Source: Desulfovibrionaceae bacterium UBA3823 (GTDB lineage: Bacteria; Desulfobacterota; Desulfovibrionia; Desulfovibrionales; Desulfovibrionaceae). From it: 5,764 nt of DNA. The position numbers and the translations under genes were made by a program. The DNA lies in assembly GCA_002369295.1 (NCBI GenBank), contig DFDR01000023.1, forward strand, positions 1 through 5,764. The letters run 5' to 3'. The notes under the pieces were generated by a model. It did no database searches. It saw only the letters and a program-made list of their open reading frames with translations, and was not told the DNA's origin. Positions 1-5,057 of this stretch are shown piece after piece (within the stretch, counting starts at the first letter, position 1; each line of letters begins with the position of its first letter).

Positions 1-30
1 AGCTTTCGAGCTCCGGGGCTTTTTGTGTTT
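1..30 (+). terminator. Right half of a rho-independent terminator (cut by window edge)
   Basis: The window opens inside a hairpin. AGCT (1-4) pairs with AGCT (9-12) around a TTCG loop (5-8). The right arm continues as CCGGGGCT (13-20) and runs into a T-rich tail (20-30). The matching left arm would lie just outside the window and should read close to AGCCCCGG. The T tail shows the hairpin ends rightward transcription, so a plus-strand gene probably finishes immediately upstream and hisD starts its own transcription unit. The outer part of the stem is inferred. Confidence 0.6.
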
Positions 31-92
31 CCGGCGCCCCTTTCCGGGACACTGCGGGCATTTCGGCAGGACACCGGACGCCCTCTGTCTGT

Positions 93-121
93 TAGACAAC
101 CTGCCTGCATTCGCGTATGTT
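93..121 (+). promoter_or_regulatory. Probable sigma-70-type promoter for hisD
   Basis: A -35 box TAGACA (93-98, 5 of 6 consensus) and a -10 box TATGTT (116-121, 4 of 6) are separated by 17 bases. Transcription would begin near 127-129, leaving a leader of about 16 bases before the hisD ATG at 144. This start also excludes the in-frame ATG at 117, which would lie within the -10 box. A short inverted repeat, TGTCT-GTT-AGACA (86-98), overlaps the -35 box and could be a regulator site. The promoter is inferred from sequence match only. Confidence 0.45.
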
Positions 122-131
122 CTCCCCTTAC

Positions 132-135
132 GAGG
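132..135 (+). promoter_or_regulatory. Ribosome binding site that fixes the hisD start
   Basis: GAGG lies 8 bases before the ATG at 144. The alternative in-frame ATG at 117 has no purine-rich site before it, so 144 is preferred. Confidence 0.6.
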
Positions 136-143
136 TACCTAGC

Positions 144-1445
144 ATGGCTATATGTCGCATTATCAATCTGCAGAGTGACAAGGACTGGGCAAAGGCCGGC
201 CAATGGCTTGAAGAGCGCGCCCATCCCGGCGGGGGCGATGTCGAGGGACATGTGCGCGAGATCATCGCCAATGTCAGAAGCCGCGGCGATGCGGCGCTGA
301 TCGACTACACCGCCCGCTTCGACTGCCCCGGCTTTGCCGGCCCCATCCGCGTGAAACCCCAGGACATCGCCAGAGCCGCGGCAACGGTTCCAGCCGAGGA
401 CCGCGAGTGCATTGCCCAGGCAGCCGGCAACATCAGGGCCTTCCACGAGCAGCAGAAGGAAAAGAGCTGGTTCACCACCCGTCCCGACGGCAGCATCCTC
501 GGCCAGATGGTGAATCCCGTGGGTCGCGTTGGCCTCTACGTGCCGGGCGGCAAGGGCGGAAACACCCCTCTGGTGTCCAGCTTCCTCATGAACGCCATTC
601 CGGCCCTCGTGGCGGGCGTGCCCGAGATCGCCGTCTGCACTCCCTGTCGCAACGACGGCACCATCAATCCGGTCATTCTGGCGGCAGCCCACCTGCTCGA
701 CATCAGCGAAGTCTACTGCGTCGGCGGCGCCTGGGCCGTGGCAGCCATGGCCTACGGCACCCAGACCATGGATCCCGTGGACGTCATCGCCGGCCCTGGC
801 AACATTTTCGTGACTACGGCCAAGCGTCTTGTTCAGGGCACGGTCGGCATCGACATGATAGCCGGCCCCAGCGAAGTGTGCGTGGTCGCCGACGGCTCGG
901 CCGACGTCAAGTGGCTGGCCGCCGACATGCTCAGCCAGGCGGAGCACGACCCGCTGGCCTCGGCCATCTGCATCGTCTTCGACCAGCATCTGGCCGACGC
1001 CCTCCAGACCGAGCTCGAGGAGCAGTGCGCCAAGCTTCCCCGCTCCGCCATTGCGGGTCGCTCGCTCATGGACTGGGGCGCCATCGTCGTGGTGCCGAAT
1101 TTGAGCTGCGCGCTGGCCGTTGCCAACCGCATTGCGCCGGAGCACCTCGAGCTCTCGCTCAGGGATCCCTGGGGCGCGCTTCCCTACGTGAAGAACGCGG
1201 GTGCCGTCTTCATGGGCCACTACAGTCCCGAGCCCGTGGGCGACTACTTCGCCGGCCCCAACCACGTCCTGCCCACCCTCGGCACGGCAAGGTTCTCCTC
1301 CGCGCTTTCCGTACAGACTTTTTGCAAGAAGACGAGTATCGTGGCTACGTCCCGCGAGTTCGTGAGCGAGAGCAGGCAGGCCATTGCGGCCCTTGCCCGC
1401 CTGGAAGGGCTCGAAGCCCACGCACGCTCCGTCGAGATCCGCTAG
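144..1445 (+). CDS. hisD: Histidinol dehydrogenase
   Basis: HisD catalyses the last two steps of histidine synthesis in the cytoplasm, oxidising L-histidinol through histidinal to L-histidine with two NAD+ and a bound zinc. The 433-residue product has the usual family length. Visible motifs are YVPGGKGG (132-139), LMNAIPA (148-154), AGPGNIFVT (216-224), AGPSEV (240-245), the zinc-ligand motif SQAEHD (Q265, H268), the catalytic pair APEH (E333, H334), GDYFAGPNH (D367, H374) and the C-terminal EAH (H426). These match the known E. coli residues Gln259, His262, Glu326, His327, Asp360, His367 and His419 at nearly constant spacing, so the enzyme should be active. The start at 144 has a good ribosome site and the gene ends in TAG. 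No other his gene is in the window. It is first in a cluster with purC, 63 bases downstream. Confidence 0.97.
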   Translation: MAICRIINLQSDKDWAKAGQWLEERAHPGGGDVEGHVREIIANVRSRGDAALIDYTARFDCPGFAGPIRVKPQDIARAAATVPAEDRECIAQAAGNIRAFHEQQKEKSWFTTRPDGSILGQMVNPVGRVGLYVPGGKGGNTPLVSSFLMNAIPALVAGVPEIAVCTPCRNDGTINPVILAAAHLLDISEVYCVGGAWAVAAMAYGTQTMDPVDVIAGPGNIFVTTAKRLVQGTVGIDMIAGPSEVCVVADGSADVKWLAADMLSQAEHDPLASAICIVFDQHLADALQTELEEQCAKLPRSAIAGRSLMDWGAIVVVPNLSCALAVANRIAPEHLELSLRDPWGALPYVKNAGAVFMGHYSPEPVGDYFAGPNHVLPTLGTARFSSALSVQTFCKKTSIVATSREFVSESRQAIAALARLEGLEAHARSVEIR

Positions 1446-1508
1446 GCCACAAGACAGCCGGTTCCTGGCGGCGCCTCGCCCGCCTGCGGCCGAAAGACAA
1501 GGAACGCC

Positions 1509-2405
1509 ATGAAAGTCGTAACCAAGACTGAAATAACTGCCTATCCGCTCCTTTCCCGCGGCAAGGTCCGCGACATCTACGCCGTCGACGACGCGACCCT
1601 GCTCATCGTGACCACGGACCGCATGAGCGCCTTTGACGTCATCATGAGCCGTCCCATCCCCTACAAGGGCGTCATTCTCAACCAGATCACCCTGTTCTGG
1701 ATGGACATGTTCAGGGATCTCGTGCCCAACCACATCGTCGAGCGCGACGCGGACAAGTTCCCTGCCGCCCTCGCGCCCTGGCGCGACGAGCTCGAGGGCA
1801 GGGCGGTTCTCGTGCGCAGGGCCAAACCCCTGCCCATTGAGTGCATCGTGCGCGGCTACCTCTCCGGCTCCGGCTGGAAGGCCTACCAGCAGACCGGCGA
1901 AGTGTGCGGCCACAGGCTTCCCGCCGGCCTGAGAGAGTCCGACAAGATTTCTCCCGCCATCTTCACGCCCTCCACCAAGGCCGAACTCGGCCAGCACGAT
2001 GAAAACATCTCCGTCGAGCGGGCTGCTGAACTCGTCGGCGCCGATGTCGCCCGCCAGATCGAGCAGACGACGCTTGCCATCTACGAAAAGGGGCGGGCCT
2101 ACGCCGCCGAGCGCGGCATCATCGTTGCCGATACCAAATTCGAATTCGGCTTCGTCGACGGCAAAATCCATCTCATCGACGAAGTGCTCACCCCCGACTC
2201 GTCCCGCTTCTGGGCCGCAGACAAGTACGAGCCCGGCCACGGCCAGCCCAGCTTCGACAAGCAGTATCTGCGCGACTGGCTGAAGCGGCAGCCCTGGAAC
2301 ATGCAGCCTCCGCCCCCGGCGCTTCCGGACGAGGTTGCCGATGTCACCGCTGGAAAGTACCGCGACGCCTACCGCATACTGACCGGCTCTGCGCTCAAGA
2401 TTTAA
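1509..2405 (+). CDS. purC: Phosphoribosylaminoimidazole-succinocarboxamide (SAICAR) synthase
   Basis: PurC joins CAIR and aspartate with ATP to make SAICAR, a cytoplasmic step of de novo purine synthesis just before AICAR. The protein has 298 residues, the longer form also seen in yeast Ade1, rather than the roughly 237-residue E. coli type. Visible motifs are the N-terminal nucleotide-binding SRGKVRDIY (16-24), TTDRMSAFD (35-43), the first family signature IECIVRGYLSGSGWK (110-124), FTPSTKAELGQHDENI (152-167), the second signature IVADTKFEFG (205-214) and LIDEVLTPDSSRFW (222-235). AAGGA (1499-1503) lies 5 bases before the ATG. The gap to hisD has no clear terminator and fabI follows 20 bases later, so co-transcription is likely. 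The reading frame is intact and ends in TAA. Confidence 0.97.
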   Translation: MKVVTKTEITAYPLLSRGKVRDIYAVDDATLLIVTTDRMSAFDVIMSRPIPYKGVILNQITLFWMDMFRDLVPNHIVERDADKFPAALAPWRDELEGRAVLVRRAKPLPIECIVRGYLSGSGWKAYQQTGEVCGHRLPAGLRESDKISPAIFTPSTKAELGQHDENISVERAAELVGADVARQIEQTTLAIYEKGRAYAAERGIIVADTKFEFGFVDGKIHLIDEVLTPDSSRFWAADKYEPGHGQPSFDKQYLRDWLKRQPWNMQPPPPALPDEVADVTAGKYRDAYRILTGSALKI

Positions 2406-2414
2406 CTGTGCATC

Positions 2415-2420
2415 AAGGAG
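2415..2420 (+). promoter_or_regulatory. Ribosome binding site that fixes the fabI start
   Basis: AAGGAG is a near-perfect Shine-Dalgarno sequence 5 bases before the ATG at 2426. It rules out the in-frame GTG at 2408, which lies upstream of it, and makes the GTG at 2420 very unlikely. Confidence 0.75.
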
Positions 2421-2425
2421 TGACT

Positions 2426-3196
2426 ATGCTTCTCGAAGGAAAGAAAGCCCTCATACTCGGTGTGGCCAACAACCGGAGCATCGCCTGGGGCATCACCCAG
2501 CAGTTCAAGCAGGCTGGCGCCCGCCTCGCCTTCAGCTATGTCAACGACGCCATCAAAAAGCGCGTCGAGCCCCTGAGCGAGGAGGCCGGCGGCGAGTTCA
2601 CCTTCAAGTGCGACGTCTCCAGCGACGAGGACATCGCGGCCGCGGCCGCGCTCGTGAAGGAGAAGTGGGGCGACGTGGACATCCTAGTGCACTCCCTGGC
2701 CTTCGCCAACCGCGACGATCTCAACAACGCCTTCATCAACACGACCCGCGAAGGCTTCCATCTGGCGCTCGACGTGTCGGCCTACTCCCTGGTTGCCCTG
2801 ACCCGCGCCTTCGAGCCCCTCATGCACGACGGCTCGTCCATCCTGGCCATGACCTACCTGGGCTCCACGCGCGTCGTGCCCTCCTACAACGTCATGGGCG
2901 TCGCCAAGGCGGCGCTGGAGTGCTCCATGCGCTACCTCTCCTTCGATCTCGGCGCCAAGGGCATCCGCATCAACTGCATCAGCTCCGGCCCCATCAAGAC
3001 CCTGGCCGCCTCCGCCGTGCACAGCCTGAAGACCTCGCTCTCCGTGGCCGCCGACATGGCCGCCATCCACCGCAACGTGGAGTCCACCGACGTGGGCGGC
3101 CTGGCCACCTTCCTGGCTTCCGACCTCGGCCGCGCCGTCACCGGCCAGGTCATCTACTGCGACAACGGCTTCAGCAACTCCGTCGGCAAGGTCTAG
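2426..3196 (+). CDS. fabI: Enoyl-[acyl-carrier-protein] reductase, NADH-type FabI
   Basis: FabI reduces trans-2-enoyl-ACP to acyl-ACP, the last step of each fatty acid elongation round in the cytoplasm. The product has 256 residues, typical for this short-chain dehydrogenase family. It shows the dinucleotide-binding GVANNRSIAWG (12-22), CDV (62-64), HSLAFANRDDL (89-99), TYLGS (143-147) and the active-site series Y144, Y154 and K161 in SYNVMGVAK, aligning to E. coli Tyr146, Tyr156 and Lys163. SGPIKTLAAS (187-196) and the C-terminal YCDNGFS (244-250) complete the fold. Position 92 is Ala where E. coli has Gly93, the residue altered in triclosan and diazaborine resistance. As I recall, Gram-positive FabI proteins also carry Ala here, so this looks like natural variation. 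The gene ends in TAG and the next start is 2 bases away. Confidence 0.96.
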   Translation: MLLEGKKALILGVANNRSIAWGITQQFKQAGARLAFSYVNDAIKKRVEPLSEEAGGEFTFKCDVSSDEDIAAAAALVKEKWGDVDILVHSLAFANRDDLNNAFINTTREGFHLALDVSAYSLVALTRAFEPLMHDGSSILAMTYLGSTRVVPSYNVMGVAKAALECSMRYLSFDLGAKGIRINCISSGPIKTLAASAVHSLKTSLSVAADMAAIHRNVESTDVGGLATFLASDLGRAVTGQVIYCDNGFSNSVGKV

Positions 3197-3198
3197 GA

Positions 3199-3330
3199 AT
3201 GGACGTCGGAACACTAAACGACATCGGCATCACCCTGGCCGGCGTCATCGGCGTTGCCCTGTTCTACTTCATCGGCAAGAAATCCTTCGACAAGGATCAG
3301 CGCAGGGAAGGCTCTTCCAAAAAGCCCTGA
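3199..3330 (+). CDS. Small single-helix membrane protein, function unknown
   Basis: This 43-residue reading frame is not a family I recognise. It starts 2 bases after the fabI stop, with AAGG (3188-3191) 7 bases before the ATG, so its translation is probably coupled to fabI. Residues 8-25 are strongly hydrophobic with glycines (ITLAGVIGVALFYFIG) and form one likely membrane helix. A short polar N-terminus with two acidic residues precedes it. The tail is rich in Lys and Arg (KKSFDKDQRREGSSKKP), so under the positive-inside rule the C-terminus should face the cytoplasm. The clear helix-plus-basic-tail design and the good start favour a real gene. The size and layout recall CcoQ-like oxidase subunits, but no oxidase genes are nearby and I do not assign that role. 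Its stop codon lies inside the hairpin at 3322-3338. Confidence 0.65.
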   Translation: MDVGTLNDIGITLAGVIGVALFYFIGKKSFDKDQRREGSSKKP

Positions 3331-3338
3331 CAGGGCTT
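3319..3338. terminator. Terminator-like hairpin at the end of the fabI cluster
   Basis: AAGCCCT (3322-3328) pairs perfectly with AGGGCTT (3332-3338) across a 3-base loop. A run of five A precedes the stem on the plus strand, so the T run needed for intrinsic termination lies on the minus-strand transcript. On the plus strand the hairpin is followed by CCATCC, with no T tract. It may therefore stop leftward transcription, or work poorly or with Rho for the plus-strand operon. It overlaps the stop codon of the small membrane protein gene. Confidence 0.45.
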
Positions 3339-3358
3339 CCATCCCTGGCGCTAGCCGA

Positions 3359-3375
3359 AAAAGGGCTTGCCTTTT
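3359..3375 (+). terminator. Weak possible terminator of the hisD-purC-fabI cluster
   Basis: AAAAGG (3359-3364) can pair with CCTTTT (3370-3375) around GCTTG. The right arm itself supplies the T run. The stem is short and AT-rich, so it is only a candidate for ending the upstream operon. Confidence 0.25.
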
Positions 3376-3379
3376 GTCT

Positions 3380-3400
3380 GCCGTTTGCGTACCAAACGGC
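3380..3400. other. Perfect 8-bp inverted repeat upstream of the tRNA gene
   Basis: GCCGTTTG (3380-3387) and CAAACGGC (3393-3400) are exact inverted repeats around CGTAC. Neither side carries a convincing T tract, so it is not a typical intrinsic terminator. It sits 12 bases before the tRNA gene and overlaps the best, though weak, tRNA promoter candidate (TTGCCT at 3367-3372, TACCAA at 3390-3395, 17-base spacer). It may be a DNA-binding site or an RNA hairpin. I cannot tell which. Confidence 0.5.
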
Positions 3401-3412
3401 TGTAGCTTCTGC

Positions 3413-3503
3413 GGAGAGATGTCCGAGTTGGTCGAAGGAGCACGATTGGAAATCGTGTAACGGTGGAAGCCGTTCTAGAGTTCGAATCTCTATCTCTCCG
3501 CCA
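3413..3503 (+). tRNA. tRNA-Ser (anticodon GGA)
   Basis: A complete class II tRNA can be folded by eye. The acceptor GGAGAGA (3413-3419) pairs with TCTCTCC (3493-3499). The anticodon stem CACGA (3441-3445) pairs with TCGTG (3453-3457) around TTGGAAA, with anticodon GGA at 3448-3450, which reads UCC and UCU. A long variable arm (about 3458-3475, AACGG with CCGTT) is typical of serine tRNA. The T arm TAGAG (3476-3480) pairs with CTCTA (3488-3492) around TTCGAAT. The discriminator base is G3500, as expected for serine, and CCA (3501-3503) is encoded. A hairpin likely to terminate its transcript starts 16 bases later. Confidence 0.97.
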
Positions 3504-3519
3504 CATATATGGCAGCGAT

Positions 3520-3557
3520 GCAGGCTCTGGTGTCCCATGGACGCTGGAGCCTGCTTT
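3520..3557 (+). terminator. Long hairpin after tRNA-Ser, probable terminator
   Basis: Bases 3520-3535 pair with 3539-3554 in a continuous 16-bp stem with a CAT loop. Thirteen are Watson-Crick pairs and three are G-T (G-U in RNA) pairs: 3528/3546, 3529/3545 and 3531/3543. A short T run (3555-3557) follows, then GCGTT. Because the wobbles would be A-C mismatches in the opposite strand, the fold is stable only as plus-strand RNA, which fits the tRNA transcript. The T run is weak for an intrinsic terminator, so a role in 3' processing is also possible. Confidence 0.6.
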
Positions 3558-3700
3558 GCGTTGCAGGGGGGGCTGGCGAGGCGGCGACCAGCCGGGCATG
3601 TCTACACAGACAGAATTCGGCACCTCCGGAGAGGGCTCCCCGGCTCGGCATTGCCCTGAGGCCGCAATGCGGACACGTGATCCATCAGAATGCAAATTGC
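3558..3700. other. Non-coding spacer between tRNA-Ser and the kinase promoter
   Basis: I see no credible gene here. Reading frames crossing it also run through the tRNA or have no recognisable protein character. It contains two further small inverted repeats: GGCTGG (3571-3576) with CCAGCC (3588-3593), and GCATTGC (3648-3654) with GCAATGC (3664-3670). Neither is followed by a T tract. The left part is GC-rich and composition turns AT-rich from about 3685 towards the promoter. No SRP RNA, 6S RNA or riboswitch core motif was recognised. Confidence 0.5.
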
Positions 3701-3729
3701 TTGAGAAAGCGGGATATTTCGACTATACT
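3701..3729 (+). promoter_or_regulatory. Strong sigma-70-type promoter of the sensor kinase gene
   Basis: TTGAGA (3701-3706) and TATACT (3724-3729) each match the consensus at 5 of 6 positions with the ideal 17-base spacer. Transcription should begin near 3736. An inverted repeat ACTAG (3727-3731) and CTAGT (3741-3745) straddles the -10 end and the expected start point, with AAATTT at its centre. Just upstream lies the near-palindrome GCAAATTGC (3692-3700). Either could be an operator. Confidence 0.7.
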
Positions 3730-3785
3730 AGGAAATTTTGCTAGTTCTGAAGCGCATGAAGTTCCTCTCCACTTTAGGCTTTCGC

Positions 3786-4370
3786 ATGAGAAAAGATTTC
3801 AAATTCATTGCCGGCGGTTTGACCTTCATAGCGCTGGTTGCAGTGTGCATCTTTTTCTGCCTGTTCCGCTACATGGACAGCGAGACGGTGCGGCGCGTCA
3901 AAGATGTTGCGCAAGTGCACCTGCACGGCATGTCCAACCAGGAAATGAACCGCTACGAGGCTATCAAGTCCCTGCGCTTCAGGCAGATGGGGATGAAGAT
4001 TGAGACCCTGCATGAAAAGGGCGTGCTCTCGGATGCTGAGAAGGTGAAGAAGGAGCTTCTCGAGCTTGCCCACCTTCAGCGCCTGTCAAGCTGCACTCTT
4101 GTTGCCGAGGACGGCACGCTCGAAACCATCTACGGAGAAAGCATCGCCAGGCTGGGCGATCCCAGCTTCCTGATGGACTCCCTCAGGGCCGGCAGCCGTT
4201 CAGTCACTGGCGGATGGGGCAGCACGGGCCAGCTCGTCATCTACGCCTCGCCCCTGAGCGTGTCCATGTCCAGCGGCAAGAGAAGCCTCGGACTGCTCTG
4301 GTGCAAATCCATTGTCCTCTTCCGGCGCCTGATGAATCTGGACGACCCAGAGTCCCTCGTCTACTACTAG
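3786..4370 (+). CDS. Sensor kinase fragment 1: first membrane helix and N-terminal part of the sensor domain
   Basis: This segment encodes 194 residues from the ATG at 3786, or 204 from 3756. It begins with basic residues (MRKDFK), then a membrane helix (about residues 7-28) that would anchor the protein and export what follows. The rest is a soluble, probably periplasmic stretch with a long helix followed by a region resembling the first half of a double-Cache ligand-binding domain (LVAEDGTLETIYG, then GSTGQLVIYASPLS). It ends at TAG right after SLVYY, in the middle of that domain. A product of this piece alone would be a membrane-anchored partial sensor with no kinase. The next ATG is 3 bases beyond the stop in the same frame. 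Confidence 0.55.
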   Translation: MRKDFKFIAGGLTFIALVAVCIFFCLFRYMDSETVRRVKDVAQVHLHGMSNQEMNRYEAIKSLRFRQMGMKIETLHEKGVLSDAEKVKKELLELAHLQRLSSCTLVAEDGTLETIYGESIARLGDPSFLMDSLRAGSRSVTGGWGSTGQLVIYASPLSVSMSSGKRSLGLLWCKSIVLFRRLMNLDDPESLVYY

Positions 4371-4373
4371 ATT

Positions 4374-5057
4374 ATGCGCCGCAACGACACCTACGTCGTG
4401 CAGAGCCGAGGCGTGGAGAAGGACAACTACTTCAAGAAGATGCTGTCCTACGGACGTCTCGACGACGGCGGCTCCATGCAGGCCGAGGTCGAGCGCTTCC
4501 AGCAGAGCATCGAGGACAGCGTCCCCTATACGCTCAACGTCAGCTACGTCAACAGCGAGAAAGGCATCTCCGAGCGTCGCAGCATTCGCGCCGTTCCGCT
4601 CAACGACAGCAACTGGTATCTTGTTTCCATCATTCCCTACGGCGTGCTCGACCAAACCATCGAGGAGCTGGACGATGCCATGATCATGGCGTCCGTGGGC
4701 TGCATGACTCTGCTCGTCGTGGTCATTCTTTGTGTTTTCTGGCTGTTTGCCGGCATGACCATGCGCCAGATGAACCAGTTCGCCACGGCGCGCACCTCCG
4801 CCGAATCGGCCCTCGCCGAGTCCAGGGAGGCGCAGGCCAAGGCTGAAGAGGCTAGGGCGGACGCGCTCAAGGCCCAGCAGGAGGCCGAGGCTGCCAGGGA
4901 GGAAGCCGTCTATGCCAACAAGACCAAGAGCGAATTCCTTTCCAACATGAGCCACGACATACGCACGCCCATGAACTCCATCATAGGCCTGACGACCATT
5001 GCCAGGGATTACGTAGGCGAGCCTGCCCGCATTACGACTGCCTCAAGAAGATCATGA
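4374..5057 (+). CDS. Sensor kinase fragment 2: rest of sensor domain, second helix, coiled coil and H box
   Basis: This 227-residue segment continues the frame of fragment 1 after the TAG. It opens with [13 protein letters not shown], which fits the middle of a Cache domain, and closes that domain with [14 protein letters not shown] membrane helix (about 103-129) and an Ala/Glu-rich coiled coil (about 130-185) lead into HisKA, with phospho-acceptor His194 in [12 protein letters not shown]. True kinase sequence ends at about GEPARI. The last residues before TGA (5055-5057) are out of frame and look meaningless. If made alone it would have a phospho-acceptor His but no ATP-binding domain. No good ribosome site precedes 4374, so expression would need reinitiation after the TAG. 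Confidence 0.5.
   Translation: MRRNDTYVVQSRGVEKDNYFKKMLSYGRLDDGGSMQAEVERFQQSIEDSVPYTLNVSYVNSEKGISERRSIRAVPLNDSNWYLVSIIPYGVLDQTIEELDDAMIMASVGCMTLLVVVILCVFWLFAGMTMRQMNQFATARTSAESALAESREAQAKAEEARADALKAQQEAEAAREEAVYANKTKSEFLSNMSHDIRTPMNSIIGLTTIARDYVGEPARITTASRRS

Noticed and set aside
117..143. In-frame upstream ATG that would lengthen hisD by 9 residues
   Set aside because: It falls inside the predicted -10 box, lacks a ribosome site, and the start at 144 has GAGG at good spacing.
30..143. Histidine attenuator leader or riboswitch before hisD
   Set aside because: There is no run of histidine codons, no T-box motif, and the predicted transcript leader is only about 16 bases.
407..1531. Long plus-strand frame overlapping hisD
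   Set aside because: Arg/His/Gly-rich low-complexity translation with no motifs, overlapping a complete hisD and running into purC.
2408..2425. GTG start adding 6 residues to fabI
   Set aside because: The strong AAGGAG lies downstream of this GTG and 5 bases before the ATG at 2426, where FabI proteins normally begin.
2635..2650. Perfect 16-bp palindrome made of two overlapping NotI-type sites in fabI
   Set aside because: It is explained by alternating GCG and GCC alanine codons in a helix of FabI. No regulatory meaning is supported.
2684..3214. Long minus-strand open frame opposite fabI
   Set aside because: Its composition (Gly, Val, His, Ala repeats) is typical of the antisense of GC-rich coding DNA, and fabI is unmistakable on the plus strand.
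3413..3503. tRNA-Ser as an integration site for a mobile element
   Set aside because: No integrase gene and no repeat of the tRNA 3' end were seen in the window.
3504..3700. Possible SRP RNA or other known structural RNA after tRNA-Ser
   Set aside because: The conserved SRP core with the GGAAG-type loop is absent on both strands, and no 6S or riboswitch core was recognised.
3463..4003. Plus-strand open frames over the tRNA 3' end, the spacer and the kinase start
   Set aside because: One begins inside the tRNA, the other overlaps the kinase N-terminus, and neither has domain-like sequence.
4200..4955. Long minus-strand open frame opposite the kinase
   Set aside because: No recognisable protein features. 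The plus strand carries a clear sensor kinase here, so this is a mirror of GC-rich codon use.
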